Source: Paenibacillus cellulosilyticus (GTDB lineage: Bacteria > Bacillota > Bacilli > Paenibacillales > Paenibacillaceae). Taken from it: 64,000 bases of DNA. The position numbers and the translations under genes are program-made. The stretch spans positions 124,001 through 188,000 of the forward strand of contig NZ_QGTQ01000008.1 in NCBI RefSeq assembly GCF_003182255.1, in the 5' to 3' direction. The stretch's first letter is position 1, and every line of letters begins with the position of its first letter. The notes beneath the pieces are model-generated. The model was not told the DNA's origin. It was given only the letters and a program-made list of their open reading frames with translations, and did no database searches. Of this stretch, positions 1 to 10,542 are shown piece after piece.

Positions 1-157
1 TGGTGATACGAATCGGTAGCCCTTCCTTTTGAGCCCAATCATGGATTCGTTGGCCTTTCGGATACTCCAGCGCATCTGGTTCAAAATAAACGAGTTCCGG
101 AACGAATATCTTCGTTTCGCGTACTGGCGGGGCCAGCAATCCCGACGAGTTGGACAA
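1..157 (-). CDS. splB: Spore photoproduct lyase, N-terminal part (runs off the left edge)
   Basis: A leftward frame begins at a TTG codon (155-157) eight bases after an AGGAGG site (166-171). Its 52 visible residues include FVPELVYFEPDALEYPKG, the conserved N-terminal strand of SplB. In the family this radical-SAM enzyme repairs the thymine dimer called spore photoproduct during germination. The Cys motif for the iron-sulfur cluster lies beyond the edge and cannot be checked. No splA-like regulator gene is evident upstream (158-341). The match rests on the N-terminus only, but this stretch is distinctive. Confidence 0.8.
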   Translation of the reverse strand, partial: MSNSSGLLAPPVRETKIFVPELVYFEPDALEYPKGQRIHDWAQKEGLPIRIT

Positions 158-341
158 ATCCTATCCCTCCTGCAGCTCACTTCACATAGGTTTAAGGTGG
201 ACGAATTCATCGTTTTCATACCTCATTCCCTATCCCCAGTGAATGGGCATAGGCTGCTTCGTGCATCATAAGTGAATACCAAATCCATCCAAGCGCCCAT
301 AACAGCGCTCATCGAGGATCCATTCGGGAAGGAATTTATTT

Positions 342-1184
342 ATGCCTAACAGCGCCTATTGGTATCTGGGTTTAAGCTTTGTTAGCCTTCTATTGTTAAC
401 GTATACGCTGATTCATGCGAGGAATGTACGGGCTGTCTTCGTTTTCCTTATGATGAACCAACTCGCATATTTCATTGAAACTGTGATTTATATTTTTGGA
501 TGCAGTTATGTATATCATCCGGGTTTATTAAAGAACAGTGCGTATTATGACAGTAATATGGGGGCATTGACTTCGAACCTGCTCGTTATCCCCACAGTTG
601 CGATTATGGTGGCCGTATTTCAGCTGCGATGGAAATGGATCATAGCCATGATAGCTGCGATTGGAGTGGTGGAATGGCTGTTTGTAATCATTGAAATCTA
701 TACGTTGAACTGGTGGAGAATCGTATATACAGCCGTCGGATTACTATTCTACTTGCCGATAGCGCCAATCCTGTATGCCCGTCTCCAACGTCCGGTTAGG
801 GGCATACTCCATTCTTTGCTTCTATTCTTGTGCATCGCTCCGATTATGGGAACGCTGCATGTCGTGCCCATCATGTTCTTCATGAATCGGAGTTATGACC
901 CGGGTTGGTTCAGTGATCCTGCTCATGATACAACAGCCTTCGCTTCCTTGTATTACGTGTTTATGACTTGTGTCATTGTCACCTTCATGAAGCTGCAAGC
1001 CGGCCGCGTGTGGGTAAAGTTTGTTGCGATCGCCTTGTTCATCTTCATCATTACGCAAGGATTAACAACGACCAAGTTGCTCACAATCCATAAATGGTGG
1101 GACCCTTGGTTCTATTGTTTGTTCCCAGCGACTGTTTATTTACTCTTCAGACCGATCAGCGCTCGATTTGCAAAAGGGGGATAA
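342..1184 (+). CDS. Polytopic membrane protein of unknown function
   Basis: This 280-residue protein is almost all hydrophobic segments. I count about seven to eight membrane helices, with short polar loops such as the one near residues 60-75 and another around 185-200 (SYDPGWFSDPAHD). The ATG follows GGGAAGGA by eight bases. There is no recognisable enzyme motif. Small Paenibacillus and Bacillus integral membrane proteins of this kind are often annotated as hypothetical. It is divergent from splB and convergent with the pectate lyase, so the context gives no function. Confidence 0.75.
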   Translation: MPNSAYWYLGLSFVSLLLLTYTLIHARNVRAVFVFLMMNQLAYFIETVIYIFGCSYVYHPGLLKNSAYYDSNMGALTSNLLVIPTVAIMVAVFQLRWKWIIAMIAAIGVVEWLFVIIEIYTLNWWRIVYTAVGLLFYLPIAPILYARLQRPVRGILHSLLLFLCIAPIMGTLHVVPIMFFMNRSYDPGWFSDPAHDTTAFASLYYVFMTCVIVTFMKLQAGRVWVKFVAIALFIFIITQGLTTTKLLTIHKWWDPWFYCLFPATVYLLFRPISARFAKGG

Positions 1185-1188
1185 AAAA

Positions 1189-1232
1189 GGATCAAGCACT
1201 CGCCATCAATAGATGGACAAGAGACTTGATCC
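1189..1232. terminator. Inverted repeat between convergent genes
   Basis: GGATCAAG (1189-1196) pairs with CTTGATCC (1225-1232), preceded by an A-run. The hairpin could end the leftward pectate lyase transcript or the rightward membrane-protein transcript. The loop is long, so this is a moderate call. Confidence 0.5.
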
Positions 1233-1251
1233 GATTAAGATTCTCTCAACG

Positions 1252-3309
1252 TTATTTGAGTTCTATATAATACAGATTGGTCGTATCAGCCTTCGTAATC
1301 GTATGAGTGCCTGCTGCAAGAGAAACACTAACAATGCCTCCCGTCATGGCATAGCTGGTACCATCGATCTTGATCTGGGTTCCGTCCGCTGAATTGAACA
1401 CTAACGTTAATGTTTTGGCTGCTGTTGTCGTAAATCCGATGCTGGTCGAGCTTTCAATCTTCAAACACTGTGTTAGTGTTAATCCGCTATAGGTTACTGT
1501 GCCCTTCGTTGTTGACAGATTCCCCTGAATCGTGAAGAAGCTGCTCGTTGTGCCGCTTGTCGTGAAGTTGTGAACGATGGATTCCGAAGTTGTATCGGTC
1601 GGAGTTGTAGTATCTGTTGATGTGCTTGAATTTCCTCCGACAGATACAAGACTGGTCGTGTAGCTTTGAATTTTGGACATAAGAGCGGTATTAACTGCAT
1701 CGGACGTGTCGTCAACGGAATCGGTAAATTCCCATGTGAAGTCTCCGTGATTGAGCCGACCCGCCTTATCTGATACGACCTGCTCGACACTGCTTGCCGC
1801 ATCGATGCTGGACGTACTAACACCTAAGTCCTTCAATGTATCGAAGTTGTTGTAAGCAGTTCCGCCAACCAATGTTTTGTAAGTGCTTGGCACGGTTGCC
1901 GTCCGAGAGGAAGCAAGATAAGCATCAAATGATGTGGCATTCGCCGCTGTCGTTCCTGCACTGGAATTCGCATAAATCACACTGTCGGCGCTTGCAATGA
2001 GATTGTTATACGCTTTGATCATTCCGCCGTTCTCACCGGAGAATGTACCTTCCCCTAAAGCATCTGTCCCCTGCAAGGAGCTCATCATTGGGTATTTGGT
2101 ATGTCGGAAATAGTTCGATTCCACAAAGGCTGAACTTCCCGTCGTTACACCCACCCCATACTTTGCGTTGCCATCATAGAAGTTATTATAAATATGGACC
2201 GATCCTGTCCGAATCCGCGGATGACGGGAGTCTGAGTGGTCGAACCAATTGTGGTGGAACGTGGCGTAGAAATCAGCAGTTTCACTCAATCCAACGAGCG
2301 AAGCTTTGCCAGAGTCCCAGTAGTGATTGTATGAAATCGTTATAAAAGTGGACCCTTTCTTCATGTCCGTAGAGCCATCGCCTTTGACTTGATCCGCGTC
2401 GCTTCCGGCAGAGCCGTAGAAAAGATCATTGTTATGCAGCCAGACGTTTGCATTGCCCGTATCGAGTGAAATCCCGTCGTCTGGGAATAACATCAAGCCT
2501 AAATTCCTTACTTCGACGTTACCGACATACCGGAGCAGAAGTCCCCAACCATAGGCAGTGGCGTCCTGTCCGATCCCTTCAATCGTCATATTCATCGCAG
2601 TATAATCGGTTTTTCCTTTTACTTGGAGATAGCCGCTGCTGTTGAGCTGTCCACTCATGTTTGCAGCCGTCACTTTACCGATAATACGAATCGCAAGCGG
2701 CGTTGTATCGTAGCCCTTTTGTCTGAGTGTCAGAATCTCTCCGATCCCAACCGCTGTTTGCTTATCGCCTGCACTGTTGATTTTTACATCAAGCGATACC
2801 GTTTGAGCAGTAGTTGATGTTACATACACGACCTGAGCCCCGCTCTGCAGCGTGCCGTTGTTATTGTAAGCGCCGGATCCTGTGCCGAACGTTGACGTTG
2901 ATGCAAAGGCAAACCCAGAACGATCATGCGCAGTTGCGGTTAACGTGCCTGAAACTGCACTTGCCTTTGTACCGTCTGACAGAACAGCTTCAACTTTCAT
3001 CACATAAGTACCAGCTGCGAGCCCTACTGCATCAGCTCTCCAGTAGGACGAATAATTACGGATTAATTGGCTATCCAGCTGCTGATATTGCGAATCTGCT
3101 GCAGTAGAAGGTTTCACGTAGACGTTATACCCTTGCGCGTTGCTTACAGCTGACCATTGTACGTAGGTCGTCTCATTCCAGGCGCCGCTGCTCGTAATCG
3201 ATACACTGGCAGCATGAGCGGTTGGATTACCGAGTCCACTAGTCATTAGAGCAAACGCAAGAGCAAGAAAGACTACGTAACTTGTTAACTTGGCTGCACG
3301 CTTCTTCAA
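1252..3309 (-). CDS. Secreted pectate lyase (PL1-type) with N- and C-terminal accessory regions
   Basis: The protein has 685 residues. A TTG start sits seven bases after AGGAGGG, and residues 1-33 form a Sec signal peptide ending near AHA. Residues 35-125 look like a fibronectin-III-type domain. Residues about 140-560 carry the parallel beta-helix pectate lyase core, with the hallmark segments VWLHNNDLF, DQVKGDGSTD, ITISYNHYWDSGKASL and DSRHPRIR. The arginine of the last motif is the catalytic base in family PL1. Residues about 590-685 form a beta-rich tail like pectin- or carbohydrate-binding modules, after a Thr/Ser linker. PL1 enzymes cut polygalacturonate by beta-elimination using calcium. 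Expected location is extracellular. Confidence 0.93.
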   Translation of the reverse strand: MKKRAAKLTSYVVFLALAFALMTSGLGNPTAHAASVSITSSGAWNETTYVQWSAVSNAQGYNVYVKPSTAADSQYQQLDSQLIRNYSSYWRADAVGLAAGTYVMKVEAVLSDGTKASAVSGTLTATAHDRSGFAFASTSTFGTGSGAYNNNGTLQSGAQVVYVTSTTAQTVSLDVKINSAGDKQTAVGIGEILTLRQKGYDTTPLAIRIIGKVTAANMSGQLNSSGYLQVKGKTDYTAMNMTIEGIGQDATAYGWGLLLRYVGNVEVRNLGLMLFPDDGISLDTGNANVWLHNNDLFYGSAGSDADQVKGDGSTDMKKGSTFITISYNHYWDSGKASLVGLSETADFYATFHHNWFDHSDSRHPRIRTGSVHIYNNFYDGNAKYGVGVTTGSSAFVESNYFRHTKYPMMSSLQGTDALGEGTFSGENGGMIKAYNNLIASADSVIYANSSAGTTAANATSFDAYLASSRTATVPSTYKTLVGGTAYNNFDTLKDLGVSTSSIDAASSVEQVVSDKAGRLNHGDFTWEFTDSVDDTSDAVNTALMSKIQSYTTSLVSVGGNSSTSTDTTTPTDTTSESIVHNFTTSGTTSSFFTIQGNLSTTKGTVTYSGLTLTQCLKIESSTSIGFTTTAAKTLTLVFNSADGTQIKIDGTSYAMTGGIVSVSLAAGTHTITKADTTNLYYIELK

Positions 3310-3666
3310 TTAAAATCCCTCCTAATTGGTTGATGACCGTTTGCGAACGACAATGGAATCGCTTACAATATTTCGTTTTGTTGATTGCTCCCTCCCCTCT
3401 TATCTTGGGCTTGAGACTTGCATTCGAGCAACTTCAGCCTACCTGTTCCGAAGTCAGTTCCGAAACAATCATTTACACATATGACCCTATTTCAATGCGT
3501 GTCTAAGGCGCGTTGCTGAGATAATGATTATTGTAAGGGTCAAATGACACTTTGGAGCCGAACCTTCTCTATTTTTGAATGGAGGCAATACAAAAAAACG
3601 CAAGACCATAATTATGTCTCACGTTTACCGTTTATCGATGATAACACAATCCGAATATATGCTATA
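3310..3666. other. Gene-free upstream region of the pectate lyase gene
   Basis: About 357 bases separate the pectate lyase start from the end of the interrupted AraC gene. Apart from a Fur-like palindrome I see no gene, RNA or clear consensus promoter. The short open frames on both strands lack ribosome sites and protein-like composition. Confidence 0.5.
3519..3533. promoter_or_regulatory. Fur/PerR-like 7-1-7 palindrome
   Basis: The 15-mer AGATAATGATTATTG matches the Bacillus Fur 7-1-7 pattern TGATAAT-N-ATTATCA at 11 of 14 arm positions. It lies about 210 bases upstream of the pectate lyase start. It may be chance in AT-rich DNA. Confidence 0.25.
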
Positions 3667-4620
3667 TTAATTGTGATCGGACATTCTGATATGGATTTGG
3701 TCGCTATTCCCTTCTGCTTGCTCATACGCTTCCTTTAATCGCTTGACATCTGCTTTGGGCGGATACCCAAACATGCGAGAATATTCACGGCTAAATTGTG
3801 ACGCACTCTCATATCCAACCCGATACGCAACCTCTGTTGCATCTGCAGACTACATTAACAATAAGCTTCGAGCTTCTTGCAATCGCAGCTGTTTCTGAAA
3901 TTGAAGCGGGCTCATGGCTGTGATTTCTTTAAAATGTCTATGGAATGATGAAACGCTCATACTAGCGAGATCAGCAAGCGTATCGATTCTTATTGGTTGG
4001 TCATATTGCTCGATAATTTGGTCAATTGCTTCTCTTATGCGATAGGCATTGCTTCCCTCTACTGCAATTTGAGCAAGAGTTGCGCCGTATTGCCCTTGCA
4101 GCAATCTATAAATAATTTCTTTCTTATAAGTAAGAGCAAGATATGGAATGTCTTGAGGATAATCGAGTAATTGAACCAACCGAAGGACAGCATCTAATAG
4201 AGATAAGTCGACTTGACCGACTAACATGGCTCGAGAAGCATTATCTTTGGTATTGGAATATAAATCAGCATCTTTCAGGACTTCAAAAATCTCCTTCTGG
4301 CTTAATTCAAGTTTCAAGCTCAAGTAAGGGACATCAGATGAAGCATTTATAATCGTTCCAATTACCGGAAGGTTAATCGATGTAATCAGGTAATCCGATG
4401 GTCCATATACTAGTCGCTCATCAGCCAATAAGATTTCTTTCAACCCTTGAGAAACAAAGCAAAAAGAAGGATTAAATACTTTATGCGATGGCTCATCCAC
4501 TTTATCCGAACGGATTAAAAATAGTGAAGGGATTGCTGTCTGCAATACGCCAGATTGTTTGCAATGGCGATTGATCAATTTAGTAACTTTATCTTGGCGT
4601 GTTTTTAACTCCTGAAGCAT
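3667..4620 (-). pseudogene. AraC-family regulator (AraC_N type) interrupted by an in-frame TAG
   Basis: The frame opens at 4620 and reads 256 residues of an AraC regulator with the N-terminal domain seen in PF06719 (VFNPSFCFVSQGLKEILLADE, YLITSINLPV). It then meets TAG at 3850-3852. Past the stop the same frame continues for 60 residues with the missing second helix-turn-helix ([20 protein letters not shown]) and stops at 3667. The homologue at 46465-47379 reads Glu at the stop position, so GAG or CAG to TAG is the simplest change. Without readthrough the product lacks half of its DNA-binding domain. The gene is divergent from an aldo/keto reductase gene, its likely former target. A sequencing error cannot be excluded. 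Confidence 0.85.
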
Positions 4621-4753
4621 TGGACCCTCCTAGATGGTTTAATCTTGTATTATTATAAGTCATTCGTATTCGGATTAGTAATGGCATTGAGAGGATTAGG
4701 CAATCATTTAAGACGAATTAGATATTTGTTTTACCTTCAGGATTGCATAATAA

Positions 4754-5641
<888 letters not shown>

Positions 5642-5662
5642 CCTCCCGGCCCTTAAGAAACT

Positions 5663-5694
5663 CCAAAACCGTTGAGAGCTCTCAACGGTTTTGG
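5663..5694. terminator. Bidirectional intrinsic terminator
   Basis: A perfect 16-bp palindrome (CCAAAACCGTTGAGAG and its complement) is followed by GTTTATT on the plus strand. It separates the convergent aldo/keto reductase and cupin genes. Confidence 0.8.
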
Positions 5695-5710
5695 GTTTAT
5701 TACATTTATA

Positions 5711-6109
5711 TTACGATCTGTTGTAATCATCGTCACTCACATGCTCCAGCCAATCCACCGCTTTGCCATCCAGACGTTCCTGAATGGCGATGTGAGTCAT
5801 CGCTGTGGCAGGCGAGGCGCCATGCCAATGTTTCTCCCCAGGCGGGAACCAGACGACATCGCCAGGATGAATGTCCTCGATCGGACTTCCCCACCGTTGA
5901 ACTCGACCTTTGCCTGCTGTCACAATCAGCGTCTGTCCGAGCGGATGCGTATGCCATGCGGTGCGTGCACCGGGTTCGAATGTAACAGCTGCTCCAGCTC
6001 CGCGTGCAGGTTCATCCGCCTCGAATAACGGATCAATGCGAACAGTACCGGTAAAATAATCGCTTGGCCCTTTGCCGGAAGGCTGGGTGCCGACTCTTCT
6101 GATTTCCAT
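5711..6109 (-). CDS. Single-domain cupin protein
   Basis: This 132-residue protein has one small beta-barrel cupin domain. The first motif reads [17 protein letters not shown] near residues 52-68, with two metal-ligand histidines. The second reads [16 protein letters not shown] near 82-97. It resembles the COG1917 proteins that sit beside oxidoreductases, some of which are carboxymuconolactone-type or hydroxynitrile-lyase-like enzymes. It is the last gene of a three-gene leftward operon, two bases after the efflux gene. The activity is unknown. Confidence 0.85.
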   Translation of the reverse strand: MEIRRVGTQPSGKGPSDYFTGTVRIDPLFEADEPARGAGAAVTFEPGARTAWHTHPLGQTLIVTAGKGRVQRWGSPIEDIHPGDVVWFPPGEKHWHGASPATAMTHIAIQERLDGKAVDWLEHVSDDDYNRS

Positions 6110-6111
6110 GT

Positions 6112-7365
6112 TTATATCCCTCTCTTTGATCTGCGAATGATTGATTGTGCCTTGCTGTGATCATCGTCTGCCGCATCGCTTCTAACGACGACTATATAGG
6201 AAACGATGGCCAATACACTAGTAACAAGCATAACGATCCCGAAAGGGATAGCAGAATTCTCGCCTGCTATACCTACAAACGGGGAGATGACGGCGCCTAA
6301 TGCAAATTGAAGCGTCCCTAGCACGGCAGAAGCACTTCCTGCAATTTGACCATGAGGTTCCATCGCTAATGTAATCGACATCGGCCCAATGATGCCGATG
6401 GATATAGCGAATAAGAACGTAGAGCCGAATACGGTCCATAATGAACCATAAGAAAGAACAGCAATTAGGATTGCAGCCGTTGAGACAAAGGATAAGGATA
6501 GTCCAATCCCAATCATTAGCCGTTCGCTCATTCGTCCCGCCATCGATTTGACGAGTTGAGATCCAACCATAATAGCGAGACCGTTCATTGCGAACAAGAT
6601 CGAGAATTGGACCGGTGACAGACCATAAATGTTCTGATAAATAAAAGGCGTACCTGCTACGAAGGCGAATATTCCCGCGAATAATATCCCATTCAGAAGG
6701 GCATAGCCCATAAACGATCGGTCACGAAATAACGAGATATAGTTCTCCACCAATGTCTTAAGGCTGCCTCGAACACGTCGCTCAATGGGTAAGCTTTCCT
6801 CTACTCCCCATAATGAGATGGCTGTTAGTAGTATGCCTAACATCGCCAAGAAAACGAATACACCGATCCAAGAACTATATGATAAGACGGCACTCCCTGC
6901 ATTCGGTGAAATTAACGGCGCGATGTTGCTGATTGTCGTAAGGAGCGATATAAACTTCGTCATTCGAACGCCGCTGTATCGATCACGAGCTATCGCTCGA
7001 GAAATGACAAGGCCTGCTGAAGCCGCAATGCCCTGAATGAAGCGGACCGCAATAAATAGTTCAATATGAGGGGCAGCGGCACACCCGATCGATGCAGCAA
7101 TGTACAGAATCATGGCCATAAGCAATGGCTTGCGTCGTCCATATCGATCGCTTAGCGGCCCCATCACCAATTGACCCAAGCCTAATCCCAATAGACTAGC
7201 AGTTAAACTGGCCTGAATCAGCGAAGCATTCGTGTCGAAGTCATCCATGATCTGCGGCAGCGAAGCAAGATACATATCGACCGTGAACGGCCCTAAAGCA
7301 GAGAATGCGGAAAGCATCAGAGCCAGCTTCAAGGACGGATGGTTCCGAACATCGTTATCGCTCAT
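6112..7365 (-). CDS. MFS multidrug efflux transporter, Bcr/CflA family
   Basis: This 417-residue protein has twelve predicted membrane helices. The Bcr/CflA drug:H+ antiporter signature appears early as [16 protein letters not shown], and the MFS motif A loop as [14 protein letters not shown] near residues 68-81. [21 protein letters not shown] matches the motif between helices 4 and 5. It is translated from an operon with the zinc alcohol dehydrogenase upstream (six-base gap) and the cupin gene downstream. With the divergent TetR gene this suggests an inducible detoxification unit for a small toxic compound. The substrate is not evident. Confidence 0.92.
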   Translation of the reverse strand: MSDNDVRNHPSLKLALMLSAFSALGPFTVDMYLASLPQIMDDFDTNASLIQASLTASLLGLGLGQLVMGPLSDRYGRRKPLLMAMILYIAASIGCAAAPHIELFIAVRFIQGIAASAGLVISRAIARDRYSGVRMTKFISLLTTISNIAPLISPNAGSAVLSYSSWIGVFVFLAMLGILLTAISLWGVEESLPIERRVRGSLKTLVENYISLFRDRSFMGYALLNGILFAGIFAFVAGTPFIYQNIYGLSPVQFSILFAMNGLAIMVGSQLVKSMAGRMSERLMIGIGLSLSFVSTAAILIAVLSYGSLWTVFGSTFLFAISIGIIGPMSITLAMEPHGQIAGSASAVLGTLQFALGAVISPFVGIAGENSAIPFGIVMLVTSVLAIVSYIVVVRSDAADDDHSKAQSIIRRSKRGI

Positions 7366-7371
7366 TCAGAC

Positions 7372-8412
7372 CTATAAAGTGGAGATGTCGATCACAAATC
7401 GGTATCGTACATCGCTGCGCAGGATTCGCTCATATGCTTCGTCCACCTGATCGGCACGGATAATCTCGATTTGAGGCGTAATGCCATGCTCAGCAGCGTA
7501 ATTCAGCATTTCTTGCGTTTCAGGAAGCCCGCCAACTAAGGATCCAGCAATGCTGCGGCGACTCAAGATTAAGGAGAACGCATGGTATTGGCTTGGCTCA
7601 GCGGGTGCTCCGACATTAACAAGCGTACCGTCTACGCGAAGCAGCGATAAATACGAATCGACGTCGATCGAAGCGGAAACGGTATTCAGGATCAGGTCGA
7701 AACGATTAGCCAGCTTGCTGAATGTTTCAGGATCTCCCGTTGAGAAATAATGGTCCGCGCCAAATGACTTTGCTTCGCTCTCTTTATCCTTCGCCCGGCT
7801 TAAGACCGTAACTTCAGCACCCATTGCATGCGCGAATTGAATCGCAACATGGCCAAGGCCGCCCATCCCTAGAATGGCTACCTTCTTGCCTGGACCGGCT
7901 TGCCAACGCTTCAATGGCGCATATGTCGTAATACCGGCGCACAATAATGGACTGGCAGCATCCAACGCCAATTGTTCCGGAATATGCACAACGAATCGCT
8001 GCGACACTACGATGTGCTGGCTGTAACCGCCGTAGGTCGGATTACCATCATAATCGAGGGAATTATAGGTTGCGACGTAGCCTTTCGTACAATGCTGCTC
8101 TTCCCCTTGAAGGCAGTATTCGCATTCGCCGCAAGAGTCCACGTAACAGCCAACGCCAACGCGATCCCCAACAGCAAATGTAGTGACCTTCTCCCCTACA
8201 GCCGTTACGATCCCTGTAATTTCATGACCAGGCACCATTGGGAAGATTCCCCCCTCCCAGTCGCCATGAGCGCTATGAATATCGGAGTGGCAAATGCCGC
8301 TAAACTTAATCGCAATCGAGACATCATCCGGACGTAATGGTCGTCTTTCAATTGTTGTTTTCTCAAACGGTGCTTTCGCAGCCGAAACACTTAGAACATG
8401 CGTTTTGCACAT
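7372..8412 (-). CDS. Zinc-dependent alcohol dehydrogenase (YahK/CAD-like)
   Basis: This 346-residue medium-chain dehydrogenase has the catalytic zinc site in GICHSDIHSAHGDW and PGHEITG, the structural zinc cysteines in CGECEYCLQGEEQHC, and the Rossmann motif GMGGLGHVAIQFA. The pattern fits NADPH-dependent broad-range aldehyde reductases such as YahK and the cinnamyl alcohol dehydrogenases. It is the first gene of the operon that continues into the Bcr-type transporter and the cupin. A divergent TetR-type regulator starts about 180 bases away, so the pair likely shares a controlled intergenic promoter. Confidence 0.92.
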   Translation of the reverse strand: MCKTHVLSVSAAKAPFEKTTIERRPLRPDDVSIAIKFSGICHSDIHSAHGDWEGGIFPMVPGHEITGIVTAVGEKVTTFAVGDRVGVGCYVDSCGECEYCLQGEEQHCTKGYVATYNSLDYDGNPTYGGYSQHIVVSQRFVVHIPEQLALDAASPLLCAGITTYAPLKRWQAGPGKKVAILGMGGLGHVAIQFAHAMGAEVTVLSRAKDKESEAKSFGADHYFSTGDPETFSKLANRFDLILNTVSASIDVDSYLSLLRVDGTLVNVGAPAEPSQYHAFSLILSRRSIAGSLVGGLPETQEMLNYAAEHGITPQIEIIRADQVDEAYERILRSDVRYRFVIDISTL

Positions 8413-8592
8413 GGATGTGTTCTCCTTCCAATCTTATATTTGTGTCAAATAAACAAATGAATTTGATTAATCAACATATGTCTATTATTATGGAGCAAGT
8501 ACGCGATGACAATGGTTAAAGAAGATGGATCTGTTCATATATCAACACAATGATCGAAAGTGTTAAGTAACTTGGAAAGTTTGGTGAGATGG

Positions 8593-9141
8593 GTGGCGAA
8601 AGTGGATCGGAGAATAATGAAAACACAGGAGGCTTTGAAGAAGGCCGTAATTGAACTGATGAGCGAGAAAAATTTTGACGAGATTACGATTCAGGACATT
8701 GCAGACCGCGCCAACGTTAATCGCGGTACCATCTACCTTCATTATCAGGACAAGTATGATTTGTTGGATAAGCTGATCGAAACTCATATTAATGAATTAG
8801 GCGAGATGGGCGAATGGGCATGCGAATTGGAATGGGCTGAAGCGCTTGTCCCCTATTTCGAGTATTTCGAGCGCAATTATTTGTTCTTCTCGACCATGTT
8901 AGCAAGCAAAGGAACACCGTCCTCGTTTCGAACGCGGCTTCTATCCTCCTTCATCGAGGGGTTCAAAGGAGAGATTGACAGAGCTAGCGACCGAAACCAA
9001 GCGATAAACGATGATGTAATGCTGCAATTCACCGGGACTGCTTATGTGGGCGTTATCGAATGGTGGATCAAGAACGGAATGCCATATCCACCTCAGGAGA
9101 TGGCGAAGCAAGTCGGGGCTTTACTGGGTAGAAGCTTTTAA
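8593..9141 (+). CDS. TetR-family transcriptional regulator
   Basis: The N-terminal helix-turn-helix reads EITIQDIADRANVNRGTIYLHYQDKYDLLD, a canonical TetR DNA-binding region. The rest is a helical ligand-binding domain. The GTG at 8593 gives MAKVDRRIMKTQEAL, a typical start for this subfamily. The frame stays open back to a GTG at 8560, and no candidate has a strong ribosome site, so the start is uncertain. It lies divergent from the alcohol dehydrogenase/efflux/cupin operon and probably represses it. Confidence 0.88.
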   Translation: MAKVDRRIMKTQEALKKAVIELMSEKNFDEITIQDIADRANVNRGTIYLHYQDKYDLLDKLIETHINELGEMGEWACELEWAEALVPYFEYFERNYLFFSTMLASKGTPSSFRTRLLSSFIEGFKGEIDRASDRNQAINDDVMLQFTGTAYVGVIEWWIKNGMPYPPQEMAKQVGALLGRSF

Positions 9142-9200
9142 ATGACGATATTCATCAGATCCCCTATTTCAATTCACCTGCGTTTCACAACTAACAAAAA

Positions 9201-9232
9201 GACGGCAGTCGATCGCAGGATCGTCTGCCGTT
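9201..9232 (-). terminator. Terminator of the DUF4179 gene
   Basis: AACGGCAG and CTGCCGTC arms, with an inner GATC pairing, are followed on the minus strand by TTTTTG just after the stop codon at 9241. Confidence 0.8.
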
Positions 9233-9240
9233 AAGCAGGT

Positions 9241-10542
9241 TCAGTTCAGCCCATCTACATTCGAATCGGAAGGCAAATCGACAACGATTTTAAGGTCCTC
9301 GAAATAATGGGTTGGATTAAACACAGGCGATGTAACTTGGAATGAATCGGCGCGATCAACGTTAGAGAATGAAATCTCATACTTGTATGGGCTGCCCTCT
9401 ATTCGAATTGGCGGGCTGACTCTCGGCAGTGGATTCCCTTGACGATCTTCAAGTGAGATTTTATTCAGTTGTTCTTCGATCTGTTCGCCCGTAACCTCGC
9501 AAATGATCGTTAATTTGTTATTGTCCAATGTCTGATCCACGATCCTAACAGAGCCTACATCCCCTTGCGGTATCGTGATAGGCTTCCCCATCCATTCGCC
9601 GTCAACTTTCACCGTAGAATAAGAGGTGCTCAGATAAGGAATGATTGTTATTTGCTTCGGGGTTGTCTCGAATGGTTCAAAATAATACTTGAACTCGCCG
9701 CTCTCCTTCGACGCACCGTGTGCCTGATCGCTCGTAGAGCCTGTTGAACTTCGAACATTGCCTTGTTCATCGCTCACTTTGAACTTCAAGCTCCCGTATT
9801 TATCAAGGCCTGCGTCAGGCAAATGTACGGACAATACCGTCGTAGTCGGGTATAACGCAATCGTTTGATAGTCGAAGTTGATCGCATTCCAAGTTCCGGT
9901 CTTGTTAATGACAGCGGTATGGTCATTGCCGCGACGCTCTATAGGAATCGTTGCAAGTGACGAGGCGTCAATAGGAGACACTATATCTAGATTGAACTTG
10001 TCGGGCAGCTGATCTGTCGTATTGATGTTAAGCGTTCCGGCATACGTTCCATTGTCCAATCGTAAGGCTGGAGCACTCAAGGTATAGTTCACGCTTGTCC
10101 CATTCACCTTGAAGACGATGTCAGTTGCGAATTCATAAGGATCTAAGTCGGCTGCTGGCGCTATCCAGCCAAGGATCAGGTTAGATCCATCATAGATACT
10201 TTCTGTGAAAGTAATCTTATGATCGCCGATTAGAACCTGCTGCCCGAGTGGTGTGGACAACCCGAGTTGACTTGCTCTCTTCGCGCCTCTGTCTCCAACG
10301 AAGTCGAAGACAGACCCTACCAGAGGAATCGAGCGTATCGCTTCAGCAAATGCCGGCGACAACGATGTCATGCCCATTGTTACGGCTAGTGCAGCTGCTG
10401 CGGCTATCGAGCCGATCGCTCGTTTGGAAGGTTTTCTGCGTTTTCTCTTCAGCTCGCTAAGCGTATGGTGAACGCGTTGGTCAATCGATTCGGGCAAGGT
10501 TATGTTCACTTGATCACTCAATCGCTGCTCCCATTTTTCCAT
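9241..10542 (-). CDS. DUF4179 membrane protein, probable anti-sigma partner
   Basis: This 433-residue protein has a short cytoplasmic head (residues 1-40, with RRKPSKR), one membrane helix at about 42-65 (IGSIAAAAALAVTMG) and a long outside domain of the DUF4179 type (SIPLVGSVFDFVGDRG, then beta-rich repeats). Its gene overlaps the 3' end of the upstream ECF sigma gene by 25 bases, the usual arrangement for a sigma factor and the membrane protein that restrains it. Sequestration of the sigma factor is inference from this context. The signal that would release it is unknown. Confidence 0.85.
   Translation of the reverse strand: MEKWEQRLSDQVNITLPESIDQRVHHTLSELKRKRRKPSKRAIGSIAAAAALAVTMGMTSLSPAFAEAIRSIPLVGSVFDFVGDRGAKRASQLGLSTPLGQQVLIGDHKITFTESIYDGSNLILGWIAPAADLDPYEFATDIVFKVNGTSVNYTLSAPALRLDNGTYAGTLNINTTDQLPDKFNLDIVSPIDASSLATIPIERRGNDHTAVINKTGTWNAINFDYQTIALYPTTTVLSVHLPDAGLDKYGSLKFKVSDEQGNVRSSTGSTSDQAHGASKESGEFKYYFEPFETTPKQITIIPYLSTSYSTVKVDGEWMGKPITIPQGDVGSVRIVDQTLDNNKLTIICEVTGEQIEEQLNKISLEDRQGNPLPRVSPPIRIEGSPYKYEISFSNVDRADSFQVTSPVFNPTHYFEDLKIVVDLPSDSNVDGLN

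Noticed and set aside
158-341. Short upstream leader peptide or SplA-like gene before splB
   Set aside because: Small frames such as MRYENDEFVHLKPM exist, but none resembles SplA. The evidence is too thin.
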